Below, one piece after another: positions 17,575-24,801 of a stretch of DNA of 37,614 bases; the first letter of the stretch is position 1; each line of letters starts with the position of its first letter. The stretch lies in NCBI GenBank assembly GCA_002317135.1, contig DCIX01000023.1, positions 1 to 37,614 on the forward strand, in the 5' to 3' direction. A model generated the notes under the pieces. It searched no databases, was not told the origin of the DNA, and worked only from the letters and a program-made list of their open reading frames with translations. The stretch comes from Bacteroidales bacterium UBA1715 (GTDB lineage: Bacteria > Bacteroidota > Bacteroidia > Bacteroidales > UBA1715). The position numbers and the translations under genes are program-made.

Positions 17575-18168
17575 TTATTCTTTATGGCGTGCCTTCAATT
17601 CACGAGCCAAATCCTCTATACGAAGACCTTTTTCTGTCAAAAGTACAATCAAATGATAAATAAGATCTGATGTTTCGTACAACAACTGTTCTTTTGTTCC
17701 ATTTGTTGCCTCAATGATGCTTTCAATTGCCTCCTCTCCAACTTTTTGAGCAATTTTATTGATACCTTTCGTAAACAATTTAGTTGTATAAGAACCTTCC
17801 GGCATCTCTTTTTTTCGCTTTTCAATAAAATCCTGAAGATATGACAAGAACGCCAAATCATCAATATTCTTATCACCCAAGAATGTATCCGCACCAGTAG
17901 TAGAACCTTCTGGTAAAGCACGAATTACAACGGCATCGCCTTCTTCGTTGGCAATAAGTGCATCCAATGCAACTGGCGTATTGTATTCTCCCGCAGTTAG
18001 CAATTCAGGCTGACCCGTTTCCTTAGAAAACAAATACACATGTTGTGTTTCGTTCATCTGGTTATACGTTTCTTCGGTAATGTAGCCAATACGAAGAACC
18101 TTATTTGTTCTTTTATCTTGGACAACCGCCTGAACAGTTCCGTTTGGTATAGTAAAATTTAAATCCAT
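17575..18168 (-). CDS. HisIE-type protein: HisE (phosphoribosyl-ATP pyrophosphatase) with degenerate HisI half
   Basis: 197 residues from the ATG at 18168. The earlier in-frame start at 18186 lies inside the promoter element and is excluded. Residues ~105-197 form a HisE domain with its metal-binding helices (VGEEAIESIIEA, YETSDLIYHL), which hydrolyses PR-ATP to PR-AMP in histidine synthesis. Residues 1-100 align with HisI (PR-AMP cyclohydrolase), but the usual DCDxD motif is N74-E-E-G-D78, the WxKGExSGN motif is LLTAGEYNT, and the GPVCHTG..C zinc-ligand stretch is GSTTGADTF, shortened by two residues. The whole protein contains no cysteine, so cyclohydrolase activity is unlikely. A separate HisI or lost function is possible. 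Probably cotranscribed with ftsE. Confidence 0.85.
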   Translation of the reverse strand: MDLNFTIPNGTVQAVVQDKRTNKVLRIGYITEETYNQMNETQHVYLFSKETGQPELLTAGEYNTPVALDALIANEEGDAVVIRALPEGSTTGADTFLGDKNIDDLAFLSYLQDFIEKRKKEMPEGSYTTKLFTKGINKIAQKVGEEAIESIIEATNGTKEQLLYETSDLIYHLIVLLTEKGLRIEDLARELKARHKE

Positions 18169-18183
18169 TGTTATTATTTGTAG

Positions 18184-18191
18184 CAAAGATA
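18184..18191 (-). promoter_or_regulatory. -7 promoter element of the hisIE-like gene
   Basis: The minus strand reads TATCTTTG, an exact TAnnTTTG match, placed immediately after the stop codon of the upstream gene (ends 18192). Its edge lies 15 nt before the ATG at 18168, which decides the start. Confidence 0.65.
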
Positions 18192-18713
18192 CTAATTATT
18201 CGCTTGTTCTGTATCTGTAGGCACTTTTTCTACCGATTCTTGTTCTTCTGCAACAGGTTCTTTCTCTTCTTCAACACCAACTGCCATAGTGATTTTTGTT
18301 CGAGTTGGGAACATTGCAATTTGCCATACAAACGACATAGCGAAGAAAACCAAATAGTAGAGATTCTTGCTTACGAAGTTGAAAATTATTCCAACAACAG
18401 CAACAAGCAACAAAGTAATATAACGTGAATACACCGACGCCTTGAAAATCTGCAACTTACTATCTTGGTCAACAGCCTTGGAAATCAATCGGTTCCTATG
18501 AAAATAAGACGCAATATTCCATCCAAACATAATCAACGACACTGCCAACACAATCAACCCCCAAACACTTGTTGCACTATGTAAATCGAATGTAAAATCC
18601 TTCCGTAAATACAAAAGAATACCTAAAACAAACACTTCAACGAAAAGCACAATACAAACTAAAATCTGCATTGGCAAGGAAAATGATCTTTTAACATTGT
18701 TAAGCGAGTCCAT
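18192..18713 (-). CDS. Small membrane protein of unknown function
   Basis: 173 residues from the ATG at 18713. An upstream TTG start at 18752 would overlap the -7 element. Four hydrophobic helices are visible: QILVCIVLFVEVFVLGILLYL, SVWGLIVLAVSLIMFGW, YITLLLVAVVGIIFNFV and LYYLVFFAMSFVWQIAMF. A highly acidic C-terminal tail (VEEEKEPVAEEQESVEK) follows. No known motif was recognised. It precedes the hisIE-ftsE-sufB genes on the same strand, but those have their own promoter, so readthrough is possible yet not needed. Confidence 0.65.
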   Translation of the reverse strand: MDSLNNVKRSFSLPMQILVCIVLFVEVFVLGILLYLRKDFTFDLHSATSVWGLIVLAVSLIMFGWNIASYFHRNRLISKAVDQDSKLQIFKASVYSRYITLLLVAVVGIIFNFVSKNLYYLVFFAMSFVWQIAMFPTRTKITMAVGVEEEKEPVAEEQESVEKVPTDTEQANN

Positions 18714-18733
18714 ATCACCGTTTTTAGAATGTA

Positions 18734-18741
18734 CAAAAATA
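18734..18741 (-). promoter_or_regulatory. -7 promoter element of the small membrane protein gene
   Basis: The minus strand reads TATTTTTG (TAnnTTTG) 20 nt upstream of the ATG at 18713. It also argues against the longer TTG-initiated reading frame. Confidence 0.55.
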
Positions 18742-18890
18742 CACAAAATCAACTATTTTGAGAGACATCTGTTGAACAAAAGCACAATTTTTATTTTCAA
18801 TTGCGAATAGTTGGCACAAATTTTGGTAATAAACATTCGTATGTTAGTAAAATTCTCATTTTCTTAAAAATAGTGTAACATAGTTTTTCT

Positions 18891-18898
18891 TAATTTTG
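18891..18898 (+). promoter_or_regulatory. -7 promoter element of the 18918 operon
   Basis: TAATTTTG matches TAnnTTTG exactly and ends 19 nt before the ATG at 18918. No TTTG is seen at -33. Confidence 0.6.
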
Positions 18899-18917
18899 TC
18901 ATCTAAAATAGAAAATT

Positions 18918-19649
18918 ATGCCTTATAGAAGACTTCCCAATACTGATGCGGCAAGAATCCGCGCATTGCAATCGGCAATCGATGCTTGTTCAAAGGTAAA
19001 GCCTGAAGAAAGAGCATTTGTACAAAACCTTTTAATACAAGCAAAATACTTCTTGAATTCATTTAAGTCTGGAATCTCACAAAATCGTTCTGCACATTCT
19101 CTTTCTGTGGAAAAAGGTGCATCATTTGCACAACTTCACAGAAAAATGAAAATGTATATTTCCCACTTTATTCAAGTTTTGAATATGTCTATCGCCCGTG
19201 GTGAGGTTGCAGCATCGGTACGCGAGTTCTACGGAGTGGATAAAAAACTTCCTGTTCTTGAAACCTCCGAAGATCTTTTAGAATGGGGACAAAAGCTAAT
19301 CGATGGCGAGAAAGCCCGTCGAGAAGCAAGTGCGGGAAAGATGGAAAATCCTCGTATTGAATTACTTGACATCATTTACAAAAAATATATTGCTGCTGCA
19401 AGAGAAAACGGTCTTCGAATTTCGCACGATCAACGATCAACCGAATATACCGAGGACCTTCGCAAACAAGCAGATGAAATGATTGCACAAATCTGGAACG
19501 AAGTTGAAGCTTATTTTGCTACGATAGAAAATCCAGAGGAACGCCGTCAAGAATGTAGCAAATACGGCATTGTATATGTGTTCCGCAAATCAGAATTGGA
19601 AAAAGAAAAAAATAATACGGAAGAGCCTGAAGAAAACACTAATAACTAA
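18918..19649 (+). CDS. Conserved Bacteroidota hypothetical protein
   Basis: 243 residues, soluble, beginning MPYRRLPNTDAARIRAL. The N-terminal half is helical with basic patches (LHRKMKMYISHFIQVLNMSIARGEV). The second half contains ERRQECSKYGIVYVFRKSE and the protein ends in a Glu/Asn-rich tail. I know similar proteins only as uncharacterised Bacteroidota proteins; no catalytic or nucleic-acid-binding motif is certain. First gene of an operon with a lipoprotein, an AsmA-like protein and an rRNA methyltransferase; gaps of 4 to 6 nt. Confidence 0.7.
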   Translation: MPYRRLPNTDAARIRALQSAIDACSKVKPEERAFVQNLLIQAKYFLNSFKSGISQNRSAHSLSVEKGASFAQLHRKMKMYISHFIQVLNMSIARGEVAASVREFYGVDKKLPVLETSEDLLEWGQKLIDGEKARREASAGKMENPRIELLDIIYKKYIAAARENGLRISHDQRSTEYTEDLRKQADEMIAQIWNEVEAYFATIENPEERRQECSKYGIVYVFRKSELEKEKNNTEEPEENTNN

Positions 19650-19653
19650 AACT

Positions 19654-20001
19654 ATGAAGAAATTTCTTTTACTTCTATGCACAGCATTATTCATATTTGC
19701 AGGCTGTGACAAAATCGGTGGTTTCGACGAATCATTGCTGTATGGTAAATGGAAGTCTGGTACGCTATATGAAAAATATTCATCCTCTGGTTCTGGATGG
19801 ACATGGGATACTTCCGACGATGTTGATGAATCTGAAGCACAAAGCTTTACTTGGACACTCGATGGTGACAAACTGACACAAATGCACCAAATGGAAGCAA
19901 GTACCGCTGTCATTCCTAAGCAATATACAATAACAACATTAACGGAAACTACATTGACGTATACCGCTAACGGAAGAACATACACATTCAAAAAACAATA
20001 G
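19654..20001 (+). CDS. Small lipoprotein, lipocalin-like
   Basis: 115 residues from the ATG at 19654, 4 nt after the previous stop. Signal peptide KKFLLLLCTALFIFAG with lipobox Cys18. The mature part starts GGFDESLLYGKWKSG, and the W..G.Y pattern plus alternating strands (KQYTITTLTETTLTYTANGRTYTFKKQ) resemble the lipocalin-like lipoproteins common in Bacteroidota. The upstream extension of this reading frame to 19570 overlaps the previous gene and has no signal-peptide logic, so it was not used. Function unknown. Confidence 0.75.
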   Translation: MKKFLLLLCTALFIFAGCDKIGGFDESLLYGKWKSGTLYEKYSSSGSGWTWDTSDDVDESEAQSFTWTLDGDKLTQMHQMEASTAVIPKQYTITTLTETTLTYTANGRTYTFKKQ

Positions 20002-20006
20002 TTGAA

Positions 20007-23000
20007 ATGAAAAAGGCTTTAAAGATTTTAGGGATTTCTGCCGGTTCAATATTCGGCATTGCTCTTGTCGCTGTTAGTATTGTTGTGTATCTAGTTTTTA
20101 CACCTGCAAAACTAACTCCACTTGTAAAGAAATATATACCTGAATTTGTTACTTGCCAAACACAATTGGATACGGTTGACCTAACATTTTTCAGCACATT
20201 CCCTCATTTTGGACTTCGCTTGCACAATTTCGCACTCATAAATCCAATGGAAGGCGCTCCTTCCGATACAGTTGCTTTTGTTGAAGAATTGATTGCTACC
20301 GTTAATGTGAAAGAATATCTTGATAACGATAATATTGTTATAAATGGCGTATATCTTACTAATAGTCAAGCAAATATATTCGTAAATAGCGATTCCGTTG
20401 CCAATTACGATGTGTTCGTTTCCGACACAACTGCCGAAGAAGATACAAGTTCAACTTCGTTATTTAAAATGTTAAAAATTGAAGACATCGCTATAAAAAA
20501 CATCTCGGCAACATATATCGACATGCCTTCAAAAATGAAAGCTGCGGTAAAAGATATCAATCTTGATGCGAACATTTTGATGGAAGGCGACGACATTACC
20601 ACAGACTTAAATATGAAATCTGGCAATGTGGAATTTGCAATGGAAGATTCTACACAATTGCTTGCAAATCTTGGAGATACAGAAATAAACTTTGCTGGTA
20701 AAATTGGAAACTACAATTCTATAAAAGGTGATTTAAAAATGTATTTCAATATTGTTTCTGCCAAAATGGAAGATGTTCAGTATTTAGATTCTCTACAGCA
20801 AGTGTATGCAATTGTTCCTTTGGAAGCAACACTTGACACTCTTCATGTTGCTGTAGCAAATGCCTTAATCGGCATAAACGAGCATCAAATTTCATTGAAT
20901 GGAGAGGCAAACATTGCCAATGATATCCGTATGGATATGAATTTTTCTACAAATAACATCATTTTAAATCGCATTCTTCCTCTTGTTCCAGAAACAATGC
21001 GTAAAGAATATCTTGATGGCATAAGCCTTGACGGTGTGGTACAATTGTCGGGAAATGTTGCAGGGATTTATAATGATTCTCTTATGCCACTAATCTCTGC
21101 CGATGCGGTTTATTCAAATGGAGAAATTGTGGTGGAAGGGCTTGGTCACGATTTGTACGACGTGGCAGTTAATGCTCACGCGAATGTAGATATGAATGAC
21201 GAGAAAAATTCTGTGCTTACTCTCAAATCTCTTTCGGCAAAAACAGGTAAATCATCGGTAAGCGCAACTGGTGCAATCAATGACTTGTTGAACAAGATGA
21301 ATTTCGACATTCAAGCAAATGCAAAACTATATTTATTAGACCTAAAATCGGATTTACCGGACTATTTGTTTGCTTCAGGTTGGGCAAACGCAGCACTAAC
21401 TGCTCAATGCTCAATGGACGATTTAATGAATGTTGACTTGCAAAAAATTAAGGCTAACGGTAGTGTTGATATAACAGACTTGGATGTAATTTACGAAGAC
21501 TCCACATTTGTGAATAGCAAGCAAATGAATGTAGATTTCACTTTGCCAAGCAAACACACAACAAAAGAATTCAAAGAAGTGATTGACCTTGCAATAAAAA
21601 GCAATCAACTCAATGTGTCGATGACGGATTTCTTCAAAACAAATCTTAATAATGCTGACTTGCGAGTGGGACTTTCGGATGTAATGGACACAACAAAAGA
21701 TATGGCCTTGGCGTGCGATTTCAATATCGGAACTGTTGTGTTTGATATGGAAGCAGACACAATCTCAGCAACAATTCGCCACCCTCGTGGTATGGCTGTA
21801 ATGTATCCAAAAAACAAAAATACAGGATATGGTTGCTTGTTCAACTGCGACAGCCTTTCTGCAAAAGTTGCAGAAACACTTTCTGCCCGCACCGGCCTTG
21901 TCAGCTTTGACGCAAAAGCAGAATATGATTCCACAGCTGCCGATGTTATCCAACAATGGAATCCTGATGTAAAATTGAACTTCACACAAGGACAAATATC
22001 ATTGAGTGCTATAGAAGCCCCTATAAAGGTTTCTAAAATCAAATGCGATTTCAATAAAAATCGTTTAAAAATAGATGATAGTCAATTAGTTGTCGGCAAT
22101 TCTGATTTTTCATTGAAAGGTATATTGAAGAATATTTCCGCATATTTAAATAACGAAGACTTACTCATTGGAGACTTCAACTTTACATCGAACTATACTG
22201 ATGTTATGGAATTGATGGATTTGGCAAGTGGTTTTGGCGACACAACAACCGTGGCAGAAACAAACGACGTAGCCAAAGCAGATTCTGTTGAAGAAGACAA
22301 TCCATTTATGGTTCCTCTTGGTGTTGATTTCACTTTAAAAACAGACATAAAAAAAGCACTTGTAGGCAATACAATTATTGAGCACGCAGGCGGCGGTGTC
22401 ACTATCCACGACGGTGTGCTTGTAATCGAAGAAATGGGTTTCACTTGCGATGCTGCTCAAATGCAACTTACGGCAATGTATCGTTCTGAACGACAAAACC
22501 ACTTGTTTGCAGGACTTGACTTCCACTTAATAGACATCAGCATCAACGATTTGATTGAAATGATTCCTGACATTGATACAATCGTGCCAATGTTGAAGGC
22601 ATTCTCTGGTAAAGCGGAATTTCACCTTGCAGCAGAAACATATTTGAAATCGAACTACGACCCTAAATTCTCTACAATGCGTGGTGCGGCTGCAATCAAA
22701 GGTCGTGACTTAGTTGTTATGGATAACGAAACATATCAACAAATCTCTAAACTATTGTTGTTCAACAAAAAGAAGACGAAAAATGTCATAGACAGCTTGA
22801 ATGTTGAAATGACCATGTTCCGTAACCAAGTGGACTTATATCCGTTCGTAGTTTCTATGGATAAATATCAAGCAATATTGTCTGGATATCACAACTTAGA
22901 CATGAGTTACAACTATCATATCTCATTGACCAAATGTCCTTTACCAATGCGACTTGGATTGAACATTTACGGTAATATGGATGACTTGAAATTCAAACTA

Positions 23001-23138
23001 GCTAAATGTCAATATCGTCGCCTATATAAGCCAAAACAACAAGGCGTAGTGGACGAACAAATTTTGTCGTTGAAAAAGATTATCAGTTCGTCTCTGCAAG
23101 CTGGTGTGAAAAATCAAAGTGTTTTAATTAAGGATTAA
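20007..23138 (+). CDS. AsmA family protein
   Basis: 1043 residues. A single N-terminal membrane anchor (residues ~6-30) is followed by FTPAKLTPLVKKYIPEFV and a very long beta-rich region made of repeated IxxNGxxxIxD-like strands. These are the signs of the AsmA / TamB-like superfamily, whose members form hydrophobic grooves bridging the periplasm. The C-terminal part GLDFHLIDISINDLIEMIPDID..IKGRDL matches AsmA-like C-terminal domains. AsmA-like proteins are implicated in phospholipid transport between inner and outer membrane. Genes on either side are 5-6 nt away, so it belongs to the 18918 operon. Confidence 0.88.
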   Translation: MKKALKILGISAGSIFGIALVAVSIVVYLVFTPAKLTPLVKKYIPEFVTCQTQLDTVDLTFFSTFPHFGLRLHNFALINPMEGAPSDTVAFVEELIATVNVKEYLDNDNIVINGVYLTNSQANIFVNSDSVANYDVFVSDTTAEEDTSSTSLFKMLKIEDIAIKNISATYIDMPSKMKAAVKDINLDANILMEGDDITTDLNMKSGNVEFAMEDSTQLLANLGDTEINFAGKIGNYNSIKGDLKMYFNIVSAKMEDVQYLDSLQQVYAIVPLEATLDTLHVAVANALIGINEHQISLNGEANIANDIRMDMNFSTNNIILNRILPLVPETMRKEYLDGISLDGVVQLSGNVAGIYNDSLMPLISADAVYSNGEIVVEGLGHDLYDVAVNAHANVDMNDEKNSVLTLKSLSAKTGKSSVSATGAINDLLNKMNFDIQANAKLYLLDLKSDLPDYLFASGWANAALTAQCSMDDLMNVDLQKIKANGSVDITDLDVIYEDSTFVNSKQMNVDFTLPSKHTTKEFKEVIDLAIKSNQLNVSMTDFFKTNLNNADLRVGLSDVMDTTKDMALACDFNIGTVVFDMEADTISATIRHPRGMAVMYPKNKNTGYGCLFNCDSLSAKVAETLSARTGLVSFDAKAEYDSTAADVIQQWNPDVKLNFTQGQISLSAIEAPIKVSKIKCDFNKNRLKIDDSQLVVGNSDFSLKGILKNISAYLNNEDLLIGDFNFTSNYTDVMELMDLASGFGDTTTVAETNDVAKADSVEEDNPFMVPLGVDFTLKTDIKKALVGNTIIEHAGGGVTIHDGVLVIEEMGFTCDAAQMQLTAMYRSERQNHLFAGLDFHLIDISINDLIEMIPDIDTIVPMLKAFSGKAEFHLAAETYLKSNYDPKFSTMRGAAAIKGRDLVVMDNETYQQISKLLLFNKKKTKNVIDSLNVEMTMFRNQVDLYPFVVSMDKYQAILSGYHNLDMSYNYHISLTKCPLPMRLGLNIYGNMDDLKFKLAKCQYRRLYKPKQQGVVDEQILSLKKIISSSLQAGVKNQSVLIKD

Positions 23139-23144
23139 TTCGTA

Positions 23145-24530
23145 ATGAATGATTCTTTGCACACATTTGCCCAGTCAATCGCATCGGTCACCGATGCCGA
23201 CGCACTTATTGAGGCATTACAAACAGAAAGACAGACAAGTGTTCGCATAAATCCAAAGAAATTAGGGAAACAATATTTGCCATCTGTTCCTTGGTGTACA
23301 AACGGATATTATCTGGAAGATAGACCTCTTTTCACTCTCGATCCACTTTTTCATTCCGGAGCATACTATGTGCAAGAAGCGTCGTCAATGTTTATTGAAC
23401 AAGTCATTGCTCCACTGGCGACCAAACCATTGCGTGTGTTGGATTTATGTGCGGCTCCTGGTGGGAAAACGACATTAGCATTATCGCTCTTGCCAGAAGG
23501 AAGTTTACTGGTGGCAAATGAAGTGATTCGAAGTCGTGCACAAATTCTATCCGAAAACCTCATCAAATGGGGAAATCCCGACTGTATAGTGACAAACAAC
23601 GATCCAAAAGATTTTGACTTTCTTCGGGGTTTCTTTGATATAATTATTGTAGACGCTCCTTGTTCGGGAGAAGGTATGTTCCGAAAAGATTCCAACGCAA
23701 TAGAAGAATGGTCTCCTGAAAATGTGGATTTATGCAGTAAACGCCAACTACGCATTCTTTACGATATTTGGCCTTGTCTTGCTCCGAATGGTACATTATT
23801 ATATAGCACTTGTACATTCAACGAGAAAGAGAACGAAGATGTTGTCGCACGCTTTATTAGCGAAAATGATGCTACCAGTGAACGTGTTTCGTTACAAAAA
23901 GAATGGAATATAACTGAACGAGAAAAAGATGGTGCCTATTCATACCGTTTCTTCCCTCACCTAACCAAAGGAGAAGGATTCTCGCTCTCGGTCATTCGAA
24001 AAGGAGAAGGAAGCGATTATTCTTTTCCAAAGAAAACCTCCCAGCCAAAATCGTTCTCTATTCTTTCAAATAAAAACACAAGTCAATTCCAACCATTTAT
24101 AACAAAAGAAGATGTGTTCTTTTTCGAAGACAAGCAAAATAAAGTATGGGCATTGGCAAACAACCATCAAAAAATCCTTTATGAAATAGCAACACATTGT
24201 ACACTTGTTCATGCGGGAATACCTGTTGCAGAAGTGTTTGGAAATAAAATAAATCCCTTACCAGGCCTTGCTTTTTCTAGTAAATACAATACGAACGCAT
24301 TCCCAATTGTTGCCATTGACTTAGAAACAGCAATACATTATTTCAAGAAGGAACCACTTATTATTGAGAATGCTCCGAAAGGCTGGATACAATTGCAATA
24401 CAACAACATACCTATTGGCTTTGTAAAAAATATCGGCAATAGAGCCAACAATCCATATCCATCGGAATGGACAATTAAAATGAATGTAGACTATTCACGA
24501 TTGCCCAAAATAGATTGGCACAATCTTTAA
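23145..24530 (+). CDS. RsmB/RsmF-type rRNA (cytosine-5) methyltransferase
   Basis: 461 residues. N-terminal RNA-binding part (TSVRINPKK), then the SAM-binding core: motif I VLDLCAAPGGKTTLAL, motif IV with catalytic Cys IIVDAPCSGEGMF, and motif VI with the second Cys LYSTCTFNEKENE. The pair PCSG/STCTF is diagnostic for NOL1/NOP2/sun methyltransferases. The C-terminal third (from ~residue 290) resembles the RsmF extension with a pre-PUA/PUA-like fold (LPGLAFSSKYN, FVKNIGNRANNPYPSEW). Expected to make m5C in 16S rRNA; the exact position is not deducible. Last protein gene of its operon; tRNA-Phe follows with a separate promoter. Confidence 0.92.
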   Translation: MNDSLHTFAQSIASVTDADALIEALQTERQTSVRINPKKLGKQYLPSVPWCTNGYYLEDRPLFTLDPLFHSGAYYVQEASSMFIEQVIAPLATKPLRVLDLCAAPGGKTTLALSLLPEGSLLVANEVIRSRAQILSENLIKWGNPDCIVTNNDPKDFDFLRGFFDIIIVDAPCSGEGMFRKDSNAIEEWSPENVDLCSKRQLRILYDIWPCLAPNGTLLYSTCTFNEKENEDVVARFISENDATSERVSLQKEWNITEREKDGAYSYRFFPHLTKGEGFSLSVIRKGEGSDYSFPKKTSQPKSFSILSNKNTSQFQPFITKEDVFFFEDKQNKVWALANNHQKILYEIATHCTLVHAGIPVAEVFGNKINPLPGLAFSSKYNTNAFPIVAIDLETAIHYFKKEPLIIENAPKGWIQLQYNNIPIGFVKNIGNRANNPYPSEWTIKMNVDYSRLPKIDWHNL

Positions 24531-24574
24531 ATCCAACAACAATAAAAGAAAATCTGAAAATTCAGCAAAAAAGT

Positions 24575-24604
24575 TTTGATAATAGAAAATTATTACTACT
24601 TTTG
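24575..24604 (+). promoter_or_regulatory. Promoter of tRNA-Phe
   Basis: TTTG at 24575-24578, an 18-nt spacer and TACTTTTG at 24597-24604 match the Bacteroidota -33/-7 consensus. The mature tRNA begins 12 nt further on. Confidence 0.7.
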
Positions 24605-24616
24605 CATCACGGTTTT

Positions 24617-24689
24617 GGAGTGGTAGCTCAGTCGGTAGAGCACAGGACTGAAAATCCTGGCGTCGGCGGTTCGATCCCGCCCCTCTCCA
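24617..24689 (+). tRNA. tRNA-Phe (GAA)
   Basis: Complete 73-nt cloverleaf: acceptor GGAGTGG/CCTCTCC, D arm GCTC/GAGC, anticodon stem CAGGA/TCCTG with loop CTGAAAA (anticodon GAA), 5-nt variable loop, T arm GGCGG/CCGCC with loop TTCGATC, discriminator A. The 3' CCA is not encoded (ACGG follows). The acceptor stem has a T5-T68 mismatch. Own promoter upstream and intrinsic terminator just downstream, so it is a single-gene transcript. Confidence 0.95.
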
Positions 24690-24695
24690 CGGAAG

Positions 24696-24726
24696 AAGAC
24701 GATCAATTTTGGTCGTCTTTTTTTTT
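24696..24726 (+). terminator. Intrinsic terminator after tRNA-Phe
   Basis: AAGACGATC (24696-24704) pairs with GGTCGTCTT (24711-24719) with one G-T pair and a 6-nt loop, followed by a run of T to 24726. Confidence 0.9.
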
Positions 24727-24739
24727 GCCCTCTACTCTA

Positions 24740-24771
24740 GTAAAAAATAAGGGCAGAGTTTTAATCTGCCC
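24740..24771 (-). terminator. Intrinsic terminator of the DXS-like gene
   Basis: On the minus strand GGGCAGA (24771-24765) pairs with TCTGCCC (24757-24751) around a 7-nt loop, followed by TTATTTTTTA. It lies about 30 nt beyond the stop of the minus-strand gene at 24802. Confidence 0.85.
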
Positions 24772-24801
24772 CTAAGAATATAAACTGCGCCGCTTTTTAC
24801 G

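Noticed and set aside
18169..18186. Upstream start giving MLQIITM to the HisIE-like protein
   Set aside because: That start lies within the TATCTTTG promoter element at 18184-18191, so it would not be transcribed from it.
21605..22054. 149-codon minus-strand frame inside the AsmA-like gene
   Set aside because: Fully inside a well-supported coding gene, Ser- and Ile-rich composition typical of an antisense shadow, no motif or promoter.
24515..24775. 86-codon plus-strand reading frame covering the tRNA
   Set aside because: It runs straight through tRNA-Phe and its terminator and starts inside the rRNA methyltransferase gene; no protein features.
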